DNA from: Desulfofundulus luciae
GTDB lineage: Bacteria > Bacillota > Desulfotomaculia > Desulfotomaculales > Desulfovirgulaceae
Reading direction: 5' to 3'
Assembly: GCF_030813795.1 (NCBI RefSeq)
Contig: NZ_JAUSUX010000014.1
Coordinates: 1-64,000 of the forward strand
Length of the DNA stretch: 64,000 nt
Numbering within the stretch: position 1 is the stretch's first letter; each line of letters begins with the position of its first letter. Positions 44,615 to 53,731 of the stretch are shown here, piece after piece. The notes below the pieces were generated by a model that was given only the letters and a program-made list of their open reading frames with translations, was not told the DNA's origin and made no database searches. A program made the position numbers and the translations under genes.

Positions 44615-45427
44615 TTGGCTTCAGAGGCCTTTTATAATACTTATAAAAATTACCTTGAACGATATGTATGTGAGGGTGGAACCGAAGGAGTGCTCGTGGA
44701 AGCCTATCAGGACCTGACACACAGCCTGGACGAGAAACATGTTCAGGCGGCAAACATTCTGGATATCCACACCAGGGCACTTCGGGAGGTAATGGGCATC
44801 CGCCGGGATAGCGATCCCGTCCAGTGGATATACATAGATCGCGCTACGGAATTCCTGGCTCAAATACTGGTGGTCATTGATAGTTTTCTTCTGCAGCTTA
44901 AAGACAGGATAGAACACGACCCGCTTACGGGACTGTATAACAGGCTCGCTTTATACCCGTTATTGAACCAGCTCCTTAAAGAAGCTCAGAGGAAGGAAAA
45001 GCCGCTGGTGGTTGCCATGCTGGATCTTGATGATTTTAAAGTGATAAACGACCGGTTCGGTCACCATGCGGGTGACCGGGTTTTATGTGCTGCGGCCGGC
45101 ATAATAAAGAAGGCTTTGCGGGCTGCAGATAAGGTGGTTCGGTACGGTGGAGAGGAATTTATAATTATGCTGCCGGATACCAGCCTGAATAGATCGCAGA
45201 TTGCCCTGGAGCGTATAAGATCCCAGATAGCAGGGCAGAGGTTATTGCCAGAAATGGACGTTGTTGTCACGGCCAGTATTGGGGCTACGGAATATAGCGG
45301 CAGGGGAACTGCCAGTGTAAATGACCTGATAGCTCAAGCTGACAGGGCCATGTATAAAGCAAAAAAGGAAGGGAAAAACATGGTGGCTTGTGTTGAACCT
45401 GAGTCTCCGGGAAAACAGGAGGAGTGA
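44615..45427 (+). CDS. RsbU-N-type diguanylate cyclase (stressosome output)
   Basis: 270 residues from TTG 44615, chosen because AGGAGGT lies eight bases ahead. Residues 1-85 (AFYNTYKNYLERYVCEGGTE, YQDLTHSLDEKHVQAANIL) match the RsbT-binding N-terminal domain of RsbU; the rest is a GGDEF domain with RYGGEEF and an RxxD site (RAAD). It replaces the usual PP2C output with c-di-GMP synthesis, as reported for Moorella-type stressosomes. Last gene of the operon. Confidence 0.93.
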   Translation: MASEAFYNTYKNYLERYVCEGGTEGVLVEAYQDLTHSLDEKHVQAANILDIHTRALREVMGIRRDSDPVQWIYIDRATEFLAQILVVIDSFLLQLKDRIEHDPLTGLYNRLALYPLLNQLLKEAQRKEKPLVVAMLDLDDFKVINDRFGHHAGDRVLCAAAGIIKKALRAADKVVRYGGEEFIIMLPDTSLNRSQIALERIRSQIAGQRLLPEMDVVVTASIGATEYSGRGTASVNDLIAQADRAMYKAKKEGKNMVACVEPESPGKQEE

Positions 45428-45441
45428 TCAGGAAAATTTAG

Positions 45442-45462
45442 CCCGGCAAGACCTATTTTTCA
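45442..45462. repeat. CCCGGCAAGACCTATTTTT repeat, copy B
   Basis: Second copy of the motif at 40334, just after the diguanylate cyclase stop. Confidence 0.7.
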
Positions 45463-45567
45463 TGATCCCGGGACTGTTTTAGTTTAAAGACAACTCGCCC
45501 CGGCTTCCCACATAATCTATATACAAGAACATTCTTTGGCACCAGGGAAAACTGGAGGTTGATTAAC

Positions 45568-47013
45568 ATGACCGGAGAAGAGCTGCACAAGCTTTCGGAA
45601 GCCGTGGAAATAATCACCGCCAAAGCCCGGGAATTTGGTCTGGACTTTTATGATATGTATTTTGAAATCTGCCCGGCGGATATCATCTATACCTTTGGGG
45701 CTTACGGCATGCCCACCCGTTTCTCCCACTGGACCTTTGGCAAAGCGTACCATAAAATGAAAACCCAGTATGATTACAACCTCAGCCGCATCTACGAAAT
45801 GGTAATAAACTCCAACCCCTGCTACGCCTTTCTCCTGGAAGGCAATTCCCTGGTCCAGAACAAGCTGGTGATAGCCCACGTTCTGGCCCACTGCGACTTT
45901 TTTAAAAACAACGTCTACTTCAAGCATACCAACCGCAATATGGTGGAGTCCATGGCCAGTGCGGCCGAGAGATTCCGCGGTTACGAGCTTAAGTACGGCA
46001 AGGACAGGGTAGAAGCCTTTCTGGACGCGGTGATTTCCATCCAGGAACACGTAGACCCCTATCATTTCATAAAGGCCGGTCGGGAAAAGAAAAAGCAGGA
46101 AAAGGAAGAAGGTTCCTGTGCCTGCGGCCAGGGCAGGAAGTGCGGAAAACGACACCGGGAGGAAACCCCCTATGATGACCTGTGGGAGATCGATGAGCCC
46201 AAATGCGCCGGGCAGTGTGAAAAACCCAGGAAGTTCCCCCCGGAGCCGGAAAAAGACCTGTTGCTGTTTATTATGGAACATGCCCGGGATCTGGACGACT
46301 GGCAGCGGGACATTATATCCGTAATCCGTCAGGAAATGCTTTATTTCTGGCCCCAGTTGGAAACAAAAATTATGAACGAAGGCTGGGCCACCTACTGGCA
46401 CCTGCGCATTATGCGGGAAATAGATCTTACTGAGGCAGAAGCGGTAGAGTTCGCCAAAATGCATGCCGGGGTAATTCAACCTTCCCGGGTGCGCCTGAAT
46501 CCCTATCACCTGGGATTGAAAATTTTTGAAGACATTGAAAGGCGCTGGAACGAGCCCACCGGGGAAGAGAGGAAAAAATACAACCGCTCTGGCGGTGAGG
46601 GAAGGCAGAAGATCTTCGAGGTGCGTGAACAGGAAAATGATATTTCCTTCCTGAGGAACTACCTGACCAAAGAACTAATAGAGGAAATGGACCTTTATCT
46701 TTACAAAAAGATGGGCTACGATTGGAAGGTATCGGACAAAGACTGGGAAAAGGTCAAAGACGGCATCCTTTCCAGCCTGACCAACGGCGGCTACCCCTAT
46801 ATCGTGGTGGAAGACGGGGATTTCAATAAACGGGGCGATTTATACTTGAAACACTGTTACGAGGGCCTGGAGCTGGATGTGTTTTATCTGGAAAAGACTT
46901 TACCTTACGTATACCGCCTCTGGGGGAGGCCGGTGCACCTGGAGACGGTCATTGATAATAAAAAGGTGCTTTTCTCTTACAATGGGGAAAAGGTGAGTAA
47001 AAAATTTATTTAG
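45568..47013 (+). CDS. SpoVR family protein
   Basis: 481 residues; ATG 45568 chosen over TTG 45559 for GGAGGT at ten bases. SpoVR pattern: [55 protein letters not shown] and [14 protein letters not shown] Cys-rich insert ([14 protein letters not shown]) lies near residue 190. Needed for spore cortex formation in Bacillus. Confidence 0.95.
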   Translation: MTGEELHKLSEAVEIITAKAREFGLDFYDMYFEICPADIIYTFGAYGMPTRFSHWTFGKAYHKMKTQYDYNLSRIYEMVINSNPCYAFLLEGNSLVQNKLVIAHVLAHCDFFKNNVYFKHTNRNMVESMASAAERFRGYELKYGKDRVEAFLDAVISIQEHVDPYHFIKAGREKKKQEKEEGSCACGQGRKCGKRHREETPYDDLWEIDEPKCAGQCEKPRKFPPEPEKDLLLFIMEHARDLDDWQRDIISVIRQEMLYFWPQLETKIMNEGWATYWHLRIMREIDLTEAEAVEFAKMHAGVIQPSRVRLNPYHLGLKIFEDIERRWNEPTGEERKKYNRSGGEGRQKIFEVREQENDISFLRNYLTKELIEEMDLYLYKKMGYDWKVSDKDWEKVKDGILSSLTNGGYPYIVVEDGDFNKRGDLYLKHCYEGLELDVFYLEKTLPYVYRLWGRPVHLETVIDNKKVLFSYNGEKVSKKFI

Positions 47014-47151
47014 CACTTCCAGAAAAATATAGCGGGCGGTGACCATTCCCGGGCGTATTTGGCGGGACGGCCTGCCGCCCTTTTGTTTGCTAGGGCGGCC
47101 CGAAGCGAGCCGCGGTGCGCATCTTACGCGGAAGCCAGGGAGTGAGCGGGA

Positions 47152-47247
47152 CCCAGCACTCACTGGAATACTAGTTCTTCCCAAAACCTGATTTGTCAAT
47201 TAAACCTGAAACACCGGGAGCAGAGTCATATTGTGGTGAGTGCTGGG
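47152..47247. repeat. 12-bp inverted repeat pair
   Basis: CCCAGCACTCAC (47152-47163) and GTGAGTGCTGGG (47236-47247) are perfect inverted copies 72 bases apart between spoVR and splB. Possibly a MITE-like scar or convergent-gene structure. 47014-47287 holds no gene. Confidence 0.6.
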
Positions 47248-47287
47248 CCGTTCCTTAAGCGGGTTGACTGAACACTTACGTTTCGGG

Positions 47288-48304
47288 TTAGACGAAGTAA
47301 TCGATCTTTGCCCCGGGAAACAGTTCCTCTGTTTTTGAAACGAGGGTTTCCTTTAAACGGTGCATTAACTGCGGGGCGTAAACATATTTCCCGTAACCGA
47401 ACTGGCCGAACCTGAACTTCCTGTTATCTTCATTCATGGGTAAAACGGTATTGGGGAACAGCGTTTTTATTCTGTTTTTTGCCCGTACGGTAAACCGGTG
47501 GGTGATAAATTCAAAAGACAACACCTGAGAGTCAGGGAGGGCCTCCCTTATTGCTTTTAATAAATCTATGTACTCCGTTTCCCAGCCGGGGTAGGCTATG
47601 ATGGGAGCAATGATGAACCCCGTGGGATAACCAGCCTCTATAGCTTTTCTGGCTGCCTTTAATCGCTGTTCCAGATTTGGCGTCCCATGTTCAAAGGATT
47701 TTATTATTCTGGTAGTATTTACGCTAAAACGAACTGTTGTATGCCCGTTATGTTTTAAAATTAAAAGTGAGTCAATCTCAGTGAATTTGGTGGCAAAGCG
47801 AAAACGGCCAAAATCCTGGATGGCAAAAAAGAGAATGGTTTTGGCCAGTGCCCCGGTGTATTTTTCCACAGGGACCGGGTCGGAGGTGGCGGATCCTTCA
47901 AATATGGTCACTTCAGGTTTTCTCTGGATGATACAGTCCCTGGCTTTCTCCAAGATTTCCTCGATGTTGACATAAGCCCTGATGTAGGGCTTATTGGGCA
48001 GGCTGCCGAGCAAATAACAGTACTCACACTTTCCGGGGCAGGAAGTGGTCAATGGCAACTGGTAATGGGCCGACGGTTTACAGGTTTGAAAGGTAAGAGT
48101 TCTCCTCACGCCAAATACCAGCGTTCTCTTTGCTTCTCTGTAGGCTTCCTGCGGATTTTTCCCGGGGATGCCAGTTATCCTGTTATGGGAACGGGTTACA
48201 ATCACCTCAATGTCGGCTAGTTTAAATGATTCCCAGAGGGATTTACCTAAAGGATATTCCAGGGCGTCCTGTTCAAATATTACTCTATCAGGGTAAAAAT
48301 CCAT
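47288..48304 (-). CDS. splB: spore photoproduct lyase
   Basis: 338 residues from ATG 48304 (GGGGTGG ahead). Radical SAM cluster LTTSCPGKCEYCYLLG (CxxxCxxC), and the SPL segments FQTCKPSAHYQLPLT, ATKFTEIDSLL, RFSVNTTRIIKSFEHGT and FITHRFTVRAKNRI. Repairs the UV spore photoproduct during germination without light. Opens a block of spore repair and germination genes. Confidence 0.95.
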   Translation of the reverse strand: MDFYPDRVIFEQDALEYPLGKSLWESFKLADIEVIVTRSHNRITGIPGKNPQEAYREAKRTLVFGVRRTLTFQTCKPSAHYQLPLTTSCPGKCEYCYLLGSLPNKPYIRAYVNIEEILEKARDCIIQRKPEVTIFEGSATSDPVPVEKYTGALAKTILFFAIQDFGRFRFATKFTEIDSLLILKHNGHTTVRFSVNTTRIIKSFEHGTPNLEQRLKAARKAIEAGYPTGFIIAPIIAYPGWETEYIDLLKAIREALPDSQVLSFEFITHRFTVRAKNRIKTLFPNTVLPMNEDNRKFRFGQFGYGKYVYAPQLMHRLKETLVSKTEELFPGAKIDYFV

Positions 48305-48444
48305 ATCAAACCACCCCTGTCGATACATATGTGTAACTTCTATTATAACCGTTTGGGCTTTCAAAAATTCCCAGGGTATACCGCGTTGCTGTTTACATGT
48401 CCGGCAGGACTCGCCGGATAACTTCATAATTTGTCAGGATTAGG

Positions 48445-48488
48445 GCCATCCTAGCTTAAAGGTATCAGAGCTTCAGGATGGCTTTTTT
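48445..48488 (+). terminator. terminator-like hairpin upstream of ku
   Basis: GCCATCCT (48445-48452) pairs with AGGATGGC (48475-48482) followed by T-run. It sits between the divergent splB and ku genes, where no plus-strand gene needs ending, so it may be an attenuator in the ku leader. 48489-48601 holds no gene. Confidence 0.6.
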
Positions 48489-48601
48489 CCTACTATTTAC
48501 CGTAACTTTCCCGCGCAGGCAGCATCTTTCGTGCTCCGTTTAGGTTTAGACCCGGATCGAGTGAGCCGGTAACAATATTTTTTGTCTGGGGGTGGCGGCG
48601 T

Positions 48602-49471
48602 TTGCGTCCGATCTGGAAAGGGGCAGTTAGTTTTGGCCTGGTTTACGTGCCCGTCAAAATGTATGCGGCTACGGAAAGGAAAGATGTAAAATTTAACTAC
48701 TTACACGAAAAGTGCAAAAACCCCATTCAGTACCGGCGCTATTGTCCCTACTGCGAAGAAGAAGTTCCCCTGGAGGAACTGGTACGGGGATACGAGTATG
48801 AAAAAGGGCGTTATGTCATCTTGCGGGAAGAGGACTTTGCCGCCCTGCCCGGGGGAGACGGGCACAACATTGAAATCATGGATTTCGTGGAACTGGGGGA
48901 AATAGATCCTATCTATTACGACAAAGCTTACTATCTGGCCCCCGCCGGCGGCGGGGAAAAGGTCTACGAGCTGTTAAAGCGGGCCATGGAAGAGAGCGGC
49001 AGGGTGGCCGTGGCCCGGGTGACCATCCGCAGCAAGGTGAGCCTGGCCGTGTTGCGGGTGGCCAGGAGTGTGCTGTCCATGAGCACCATGTTTTATCCCG
49101 ATGAGGTACGGGATGCCGGGGCCATTGAAGAAATGCACTACCGGGTGGAGGTGCCGGAAAAGGAACTGCAGATGGCGGTAAATTTAGTCAACAGCCTTAC
49201 GGCTTCCTTTGACCCGGAGAAATATACCGATGCATACCGGCATGCGCTCATGGAATTAATCCAGGCCCGGGTAGCCGGCCGGCAGGTGGCCGAACCCACC
49301 CGGCCGGAAACGGCCAGGGTGGTGGACCTGATGGAGGCCTTGAAGGCCAGCATCGAAAAGGCTAAAAAGGAACGGGGCCGGCAAGCAACCGGGGATGCTC
49401 CCGGAGAACAAGAAATTGCTCCTAAAAAGCCCCGCCGCCGGGGACGCAAAAAGGCAGTTGGGGAGGCGTAA
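48602..49471 (+). CDS. ku: Ku DNA end-binding protein
   Basis: 289 residues, TTG start (GGGGGTGGCGG ahead). Canonical Ku start RPIWKGAVSFGLVYVPVKMY, zinc-like CPYCEEEVPLEELVRGYEY, and a core to about 230, then a basic tail (KKPRRRGRKKAVGEA) that aids end bridging. Works with LigD enzymes in non-homologous end joining, often in spores. In operon with ligD (ligase). Confidence 0.95.
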   Translation: MRPIWKGAVSFGLVYVPVKMYAATERKDVKFNYLHEKCKNPIQYRRYCPYCEEEVPLEELVRGYEYEKGRYVILREEDFAALPGGDGHNIEIMDFVELGEIDPIYYDKAYYLAPAGGGEKVYELLKRAMEESGRVAVARVTIRSKVSLAVLRVARSVLSMSTMFYPDEVRDAGAIEEMHYRVEVPEKELQMAVNLVNSLTASFDPEKYTDAYRHALMELIQARVAGRQVAEPTRPETARVVDLMEALKASIEKAKKERGRQATGDAPGEQEIAPKKPRRRGRKKAVGEA

Positions 49472-49537
49472 AGTTTTCCTTCTTTATTAAACAAAAGGAA
49501 CGACCACCCGAAAGGACTAACGGGGGAGGTATGCACC

Positions 49538-50494
49538 GTGGAGGGGCAGGCATCTCTACCACTGCTGCGGCCCATGCTGGCCACATCATCACGGCCCTTT
49601 GACAGCCCAGGTTTTCTCTACGAAGTTAAATGGGACGGCTACCGCGTGCTGGCCTACCTGAACGGCGGTACGCTGTTGCGCTCCCGCAACTTGCGGGATA
49701 TTACAGCCACTTTCCCTGAATTAAAGGAACTGCATAAATGTGTAAAAAACCAGCCGGCCATTATTGACGGGGAAATCGTCATTTTTCAGGATGGCCGGCC
49801 TTCTTTTGCCGCCCTGCAGGCCCGGGGGCGGCTGGAAGATCCTTTCAAGATTAAGGGCACGGCCCGCCGGCACCCTGCCATTCTTATGGCTTTCGATGTG
49901 CTTTACGCCGGTGGCCGCTCCCTGTTAAACGAACCTTTACGCCGCCGCAAGGAACTCCTGGCGGAAATGATTAAGCCCGGTGACCAGGTGCTGGTGTCCG
50001 AATTTGTTTTGCATCATGGGCGGGCCTTTACTGCCGCCTGCGTTGCCCGGGGTCTGGAAGGTGCCATGGCCAAGCACCTGGACAGCCCCTACCTCCCCGG
50101 CCGGCGTTCCCCTTACTGGCGCAAATTCCGCAACACCAGGGAGGCCGATCTGGTCATCTGCGGTTACCAGGTGGGGCGTGGCCGGCGGCGTCTCGGTGCC
50201 CTGTTATTGGGTGGATACCGGGGCGAGGAGCTTGTTTACCAGGGCAAGGTAGGTACGGGGTTCAGCCGGGAGGAGGAGGAACACCTGCTGGAACTGTTGT
50301 CACGCCTCGTTATACCCCGGCCTGTTCTGACCCTGCCGCCGGTAGAGGTTCGGCGCACCATCGCGGTGGAACCAGTACTGGTTTGCGCCGTAGAGTATCT
50401 TGACTTAACAGCCGGTGGCCTACTGCGGCATTGCAGCTACCGGGGTTTGCGACCGGATAAATCACCCCGGGAATGCCATTATCTTCTGGGGTAA
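49538..50494 (+). CDS. ligD: ATP-dependent DNA ligase (LigD ligase part)
   Basis: 318 residues, GTG behind GGGGGAGG. Nucleotidyl-transfer motif with catalytic Lys in YEVKWDGYRV, motif III LMAFDVLY, and motif IV EGAMAKHLDS, motif V YWRKFR, plus the OB domain. A ligase-only protein; the polymerase activity is encoded apart at 52287. Confidence 0.95.
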   Translation: MEGQASLPLLRPMLATSSRPFDSPGFLYEVKWDGYRVLAYLNGGTLLRSRNLRDITATFPELKELHKCVKNQPAIIDGEIVIFQDGRPSFAALQARGRLEDPFKIKGTARRHPAILMAFDVLYAGGRSLLNEPLRRRKELLAEMIKPGDQVLVSEFVLHHGRAFTAACVARGLEGAMAKHLDSPYLPGRRSPYWRKFRNTREADLVICGYQVGRGRRRLGALLLGGYRGEELVYQGKVGTGFSREEEEHLLELLSRLVIPRPVLTLPPVEVRRTIAVEPVLVCAVEYLDLTAGGLLRHCSYRGLRPDKSPRECHYLLG

Positions 50495-50567
50495 AAAATT
50501 TTTTAACTGTCACCATTGCCGGGATTGCTCCATAATATGGTACCAAATACTGAAGGGAGGACTCCAA

Positions 50568-50678
50568 ATGGGTTATGGTTTAACCGGTGGTTATCCGCAG
50601 TTTTCTTTCATCCTGTTCCTCATTTTGATCCTGTTGTTCTTTGGGGACGGGGCTTTTTACCACGGCAACCCGAAGTAA
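50568..50678 (+). CDS. YjcZ-like spore microprotein 1, 36 aa
   Basis: ATG 50568 behind GAAGGGAGG. A Gly/Tyr-rich start (GYGLTGGYPQ), then FSFILFLILILLFFGDGAFY: the YjcZ/sporulation-specific membrane microprotein pattern. First of three tandem copies. Confidence 0.85.
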   Translation: MGYGLTGGYPQFSFILFLILILLFFGDGAFYHGNPK

Positions 50679-50749
50679 GACTATCCGGTTGGAAACTCAA
50701 GAGTAGATGCTTCTTTTACTTTCAAACTTGTAAAGAAGGGGGGGTTAAG

Positions 50750-50860
50750 ATGAGCGGTTCCTATTATCCCTTTTACGGTCAGTTCTCCTTAATCCTGTTC
50801 CTGATCTTGATCTTGCTCTTCTTTGGGGATGGCATTTTCTACTGGGGTAATCCCAAGTAG
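50750..50860 (+). CDS. YjcZ-like spore microprotein 2, 36 aa
   Basis: ATG 50750 behind AAGGGGGGG. SGSYYPFYGQFS then LILFLILILLFFGDGIFYWG. Second tandem copy. Confidence 0.85.
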   Translation: MSGSYYPFYGQFSLILFLILILLFFGDGIFYWGNPK

Positions 50861-50908
50861 AAAACAGCCCGTGCTCAAAAGAAGTTGCACTGAGCAAGGG
50901 GGTTTATG

Positions 50909-51022
50909 ATGAGCGGTTCCTATTATCCCTTTTACGACTACTTCTCCTTAATCTTATTCCTGATCTTGATCTTGCTCTTCTTCGGCAAAGGGTTCTTCTA
51001 TTACGGGTCAAACGCCAGTTAA
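50909..51022 (+). CDS. YjcZ-like spore microprotein 3, 37 aa
   Basis: ATG 50909 (or 50906) behind AAGGGGG. SGSYYPFYDYFS then LILFLILILLFFGKGFFYYG; DNA nearly the same as copy 2 at the start. Missed by length-limited gene finders. Confidence 0.85.
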   Translation: MSGSYYPFYDYFSLILFLILILLFFGKGFFYYGSNAS

Positions 51023-51031
51023 ATAGTTATT

Positions 51032-51070
51032 AATGAAGGGCTGCATCAAAGGATGCAGCCTTCATTCCAT
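51032..51070 (+). terminator. terminator after YjcZ array
   Basis: A 15-bp stem, AATGAAGG-GCTGCATC with GATGCAGC-CTTCATT (51032-51067), ends the array; weak T-run. Confidence 0.75.
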
Positions 51071-51122
51071 GTTGGGGCCCAGAAGGGATTGTGATAACCT
51101 GTTAGCAGTTGTCACGCATAGT

Positions 51123-51599
51123 TTACAGAAACTGGATAATAACATTGTCATTGCTGGTATGGGGAGCTTTTTTCACCCGCACCTCCAGTAAGCCGTGGCG
51201 GTAAGAGGCCGTGGCCGTCTCCGGCCTCACGGGGCAGGGGAAATTTACTACTTGCTGAAATTCTTCTGCCGTCCCGGCAGGCAGCACCGTAGCCTGGCTT
51301 TTGGGTTCCGGGAGCCTTTTAAAACGGCGGCCGCGGATTTCCAAACTGCTGGTCCTGACCGAAAGATGCAGGTCTTCCCGCCTCTGCAATCCCGGGATCT
51401 CGACCACGGCGATGATTTCGTCACCCAGCTCATGAACGTGGGCGGGAACAGGGGAATTATGCTCTCTTTTCGTGTCTTTACCCATCCAGTCCAATGCCGC
51501 CAGCTCCGCCAGGTTCAACAGGGAGGGTTGAATCTTTTTGAGTATATTTTCCCGGATACTTAGAAGCTGCAAAAGAAAGTTATTTTTTTCTTCATTCAC
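51123..51599 (-). CDS. Hsp20/alpha-crystallin small heat-shock protein
   Basis: 158 residues. Alpha-crystallin core: VHELGDEIIAVVEIPGLQRR, LSVRTSSLEIRGRR, and GLLEVRVKK near the C-terminus. A helical N-terminal extension resembles spore-coat Hsp20 proteins (CotP/CotM-like). Co-oriented with the GerP-like genes that follow upstream. Confidence 0.88.
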   Translation of the reverse strand: MNEEKNNFLLQLLSIRENILKKIQPSLLNLAELAALDWMGKDTKREHNSPVPAHVHELGDEIIAVVEIPGLQRREDLHLSVRTSSLEIRGRRFKRLPEPKSQATVLPAGTAEEFQQVVNFPCPVRPETATASYRHGLLEVRVKKAPHTSNDNVIIQFL

Positions 51600-51688
51600 T
51601 GTCTATCCCCATCCTTTCCCGGGATTAAATTAACCGCTTTCACTTTTTGGGAAACCTGTCAATATTATCAGGTTGCGTTTCTTCGAGC

Positions 51689-51928
51689 TTAAATCTGTTT
51701 ATCGATTAAATCTGAATCCACGTGAAGACCCCGTCCAATGCCCTGCAGGGTAGTGGAGAGATCGATATGCTTGAGTATAGCAATATTAAAATCGCCCACG
51801 TTAAAGGAACCCTGATCTGCGCTAAGATCCATGGTGTTCTTACTGGCGGAGATATTAACCTCCCCCAGATTAAAGGTTCCTCCGGCCTGAATCTGATTTA
51901 TTTTAAAAGCGCCAATAATTACGGGCAT
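51689..51928 (-). CDS. GerPA/GerPF-like spore germination protein
   Basis: 79 residues. Starts M-P-V-I-I-G-A-F-K-I-N-Q-I-Q-A-G-G-T-F-N-L-G, close to the GerPA/GerPF start, with GSFNVGDFN near the end. GerP proteins let germinants through the coat. Minus strand, with the next copy 24 bases upstream. Confidence 0.85.
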   Translation of the reverse strand: MPVIIGAFKINQIQAGGTFNLGEVNISASKNTMDLSADQGSFNVGDFNIAILKHIDLSTTLQGIGRGLHVDSDLIDKQI

Positions 51929-51952
51929 TATAAACCTCTCCTGAAAATTTGC

Positions 51953-52162
51953 CTATTTAAGGGATTTGGCCGCCTTTTGCCTTGGTAACTTTTCAAGGGG
52001 ATAAGTGCCGTACATGTTTCCATCACCGGAGTTCAGGGAACCCGGGCCGGCCTGGACCGTCATTTCACTGGTGGGCAGGCAAACCACCCGCTCGCCCACG
52101 ATCAGCGTACCGCCGGACTGGATGCTGTTGACCTTGATGGTGCCGATAATGATGGTCACCAT
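51953..52162 (-). CDS. GerPA/GerPF-like spore germination protein
   Basis: 69 residues from ATG 52162. TIIIGTIKVNSIQSGGTLIVG and GPGSLNSGDGN follow the same pattern as its neighbour. ATG 52168 is an alternative. Confidence 0.82.
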   Translation of the reverse strand: MVTIIIGTIKVNSIQSGGTLIVGERVVCLPTSEMTVQAGPGSLNSGDGNMYGTYPLEKLPRQKAAKSLK

Positions 52163-52286
52163 AGACACCGCCTCTGTAAAGGCCTTTGTGTCAAGATATG
52201 TTCCAGGGAGGACTTTAGTGCTTTTGCCGGTGCCCCGGTTTTAGGTCGGGTTGATTGAAGCCATAATAGGGTGAGGGGGTAAAAAC

Positions 52287-53222
52287 ATGGACCAGGAGAT
52301 GAGCAAGGTTTTGGGAAAATCCCTTTCCTTTACCAACCTGGACAAGCTGTTCTGGCCCGAAGAAGGTTTAACCAAAGCTCATTTGATAAAATACTACAGC
52401 GATATAGCTCCCTTTTTGCTGCCGTATATTCATAACCGCCCCCTGGTCATGAAACGCTATCCCGACGGCATCAGCGGGGAAGCTTTTTATCAGAAGGAAT
52501 GTCCTGATTATGCTCCCGATTGGATTGAAACCTTTCCCGTCCACCATTCGGAGAGGATAATCAACTACATAATCTGCAACGATCTGGCCACTTTACTTTG
52601 GCTTGCCAACCAGGCCTGCATTGAAGTGCACGCCTGGCTGTCTATACGGGACAATATAGAGTGTCCCGATATTGCCGTAATGGACCTGGATCCGGCTCAA
52701 GGCGCCACTTTCAGGGACATCCTGCGGGTTGCCCTTTTGGTGCGTGAAGCCCTGGCGGAGTTTGGCCTCCAGGCTTTCGCCAAAACATCCGGGGCCAGGG
52801 GATTGCACCTGTTCATCCCCATCCGGCCGGTATATCCTTTCCGGGATGTCGCCCGGGCCATGGAGTATATCGCCCAACTGGTCAACCGGGTCTATCCCGC
52901 CCGGACCACCCTGGAACGCGCAGTGCCCAAGAGAAAGGGGAAAGTTTACCTGGACTATTTACAGAACGGGCGCGGTAAAACCATGGCCTTTCCTTACAGC
53001 CTGCGCCCTTTGCCCGGCGCCCCTGTTTCAACCCCTCTGACCTGGGATGAGGTCCAGTCCCTGAACGTGAACCCGGTCGACTTTAACATAAACACTATTT
53101 TTGAGCGCCTGAAGGAAGCCGGGGATCTTTTCAGAGACCTCCTGGTGCAGGAGCAAAGCCTGGACGCCATTCTGGACATGCTGGCCAGGCCCAGTGGATT
53201 AACGTTGGGGACGGAAGGTTAA
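52287..53222 (+). CDS. ligD: NHEJ polymerase/primase (LigD polymerase part)
   Basis: 311 residues, ATG behind GGTGAGGGGG. LigD PolDom pattern: FTNLDKLFWPEEGLTKAHLI, PLVMKRYPDGI, the catalytic DLD in VMDLDPAQG, and KTSGARGLHLFIPI. Fills ends held by Ku for the ligase. The three NHEJ proteins are separate genes spread over 4.6 kb and mixed with spore genes. Confidence 0.94.
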   Translation: MDQEMSKVLGKSLSFTNLDKLFWPEEGLTKAHLIKYYSDIAPFLLPYIHNRPLVMKRYPDGISGEAFYQKECPDYAPDWIETFPVHHSERIINYIICNDLATLLWLANQACIEVHAWLSIRDNIECPDIAVMDLDPAQGATFRDILRVALLVREALAEFGLQAFAKTSGARGLHLFIPIRPVYPFRDVARAMEYIAQLVNRVYPARTTLERAVPKRKGKVYLDYLQNGRGKTMAFPYSLRPLPGAPVSTPLTWDEVQSLNVNPVDFNINTIFERLKEAGDLFRDLLVQEQSLDAILDMLARPSGLTLGTEG

Positions 53223-53585
53223 GATATAGCCTCCCTGGTTTCCGGTTTGTGCTGCCGGGGGGTCCTTTGGGTCCTCCGGCTCTTTTTGTGCGGGCAGGTC
53301 CCCTTTGCCCACCAGGCAGCTATGGGTTATACCTACATTTAATGCGCCCCCCAGTTGATCTACGTTGATGTTTTCCAGGTTGATGGTGAATTGTTCCACA
53401 TGCATGCGGTCAACGTGAAATTTTTCTATGCGCCAGTGCTGAGATTCCAGCAGTTCCCTGAGCAGGGCAACTTCTTTTTTGAGCCGGTCCACGTCCTGTT
53501 GGAGGGGCAGAAGGGCATCTGTGCCGGTACAGCGGCAAAACCTCTTTTTCATCAGGGTAAAAATATGTCTGAAAAAGATGCCCAT
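53199..53585 (-). CDS. GerPC-like spore germination protein
   Basis: 128 residues from ATG 53585 (AGAGGGA ahead). A coiled-coil part (LQQDVDRLKKEVALLRELLE) leads to EKFHVDRMHVEQFTINLENI and GGALNVGIT, the GerPC pattern. Its end overlaps the polymerase gene on the other strand by 24 bases. Confidence 0.8.
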   Translation of the reverse strand: MGIFFRHIFTLMKKRFCRCTGTDALLPLQQDVDRLKKEVALLRELLESQHWRIEKFHVDRMHVEQFTINLENINVDQLGGALNVGITHSCLVGKGDLPAQKEPEDPKDPPAAQTGNQGGYILTFRPQR

Positions 53586-53731
53586 CTTGCCATCCCTCTG
53601 TAAGGCGTGGTATCTTTTTGCTACCCCGGTGAATTCCACTAGTATATATTCATTGGTGGTACAAATTTTCCCATTGGGGCAGGAGTTTTACCTTTCTTTC
53701 CCGAATGCCTTTTCAACCCGAGGTGAGCGTG

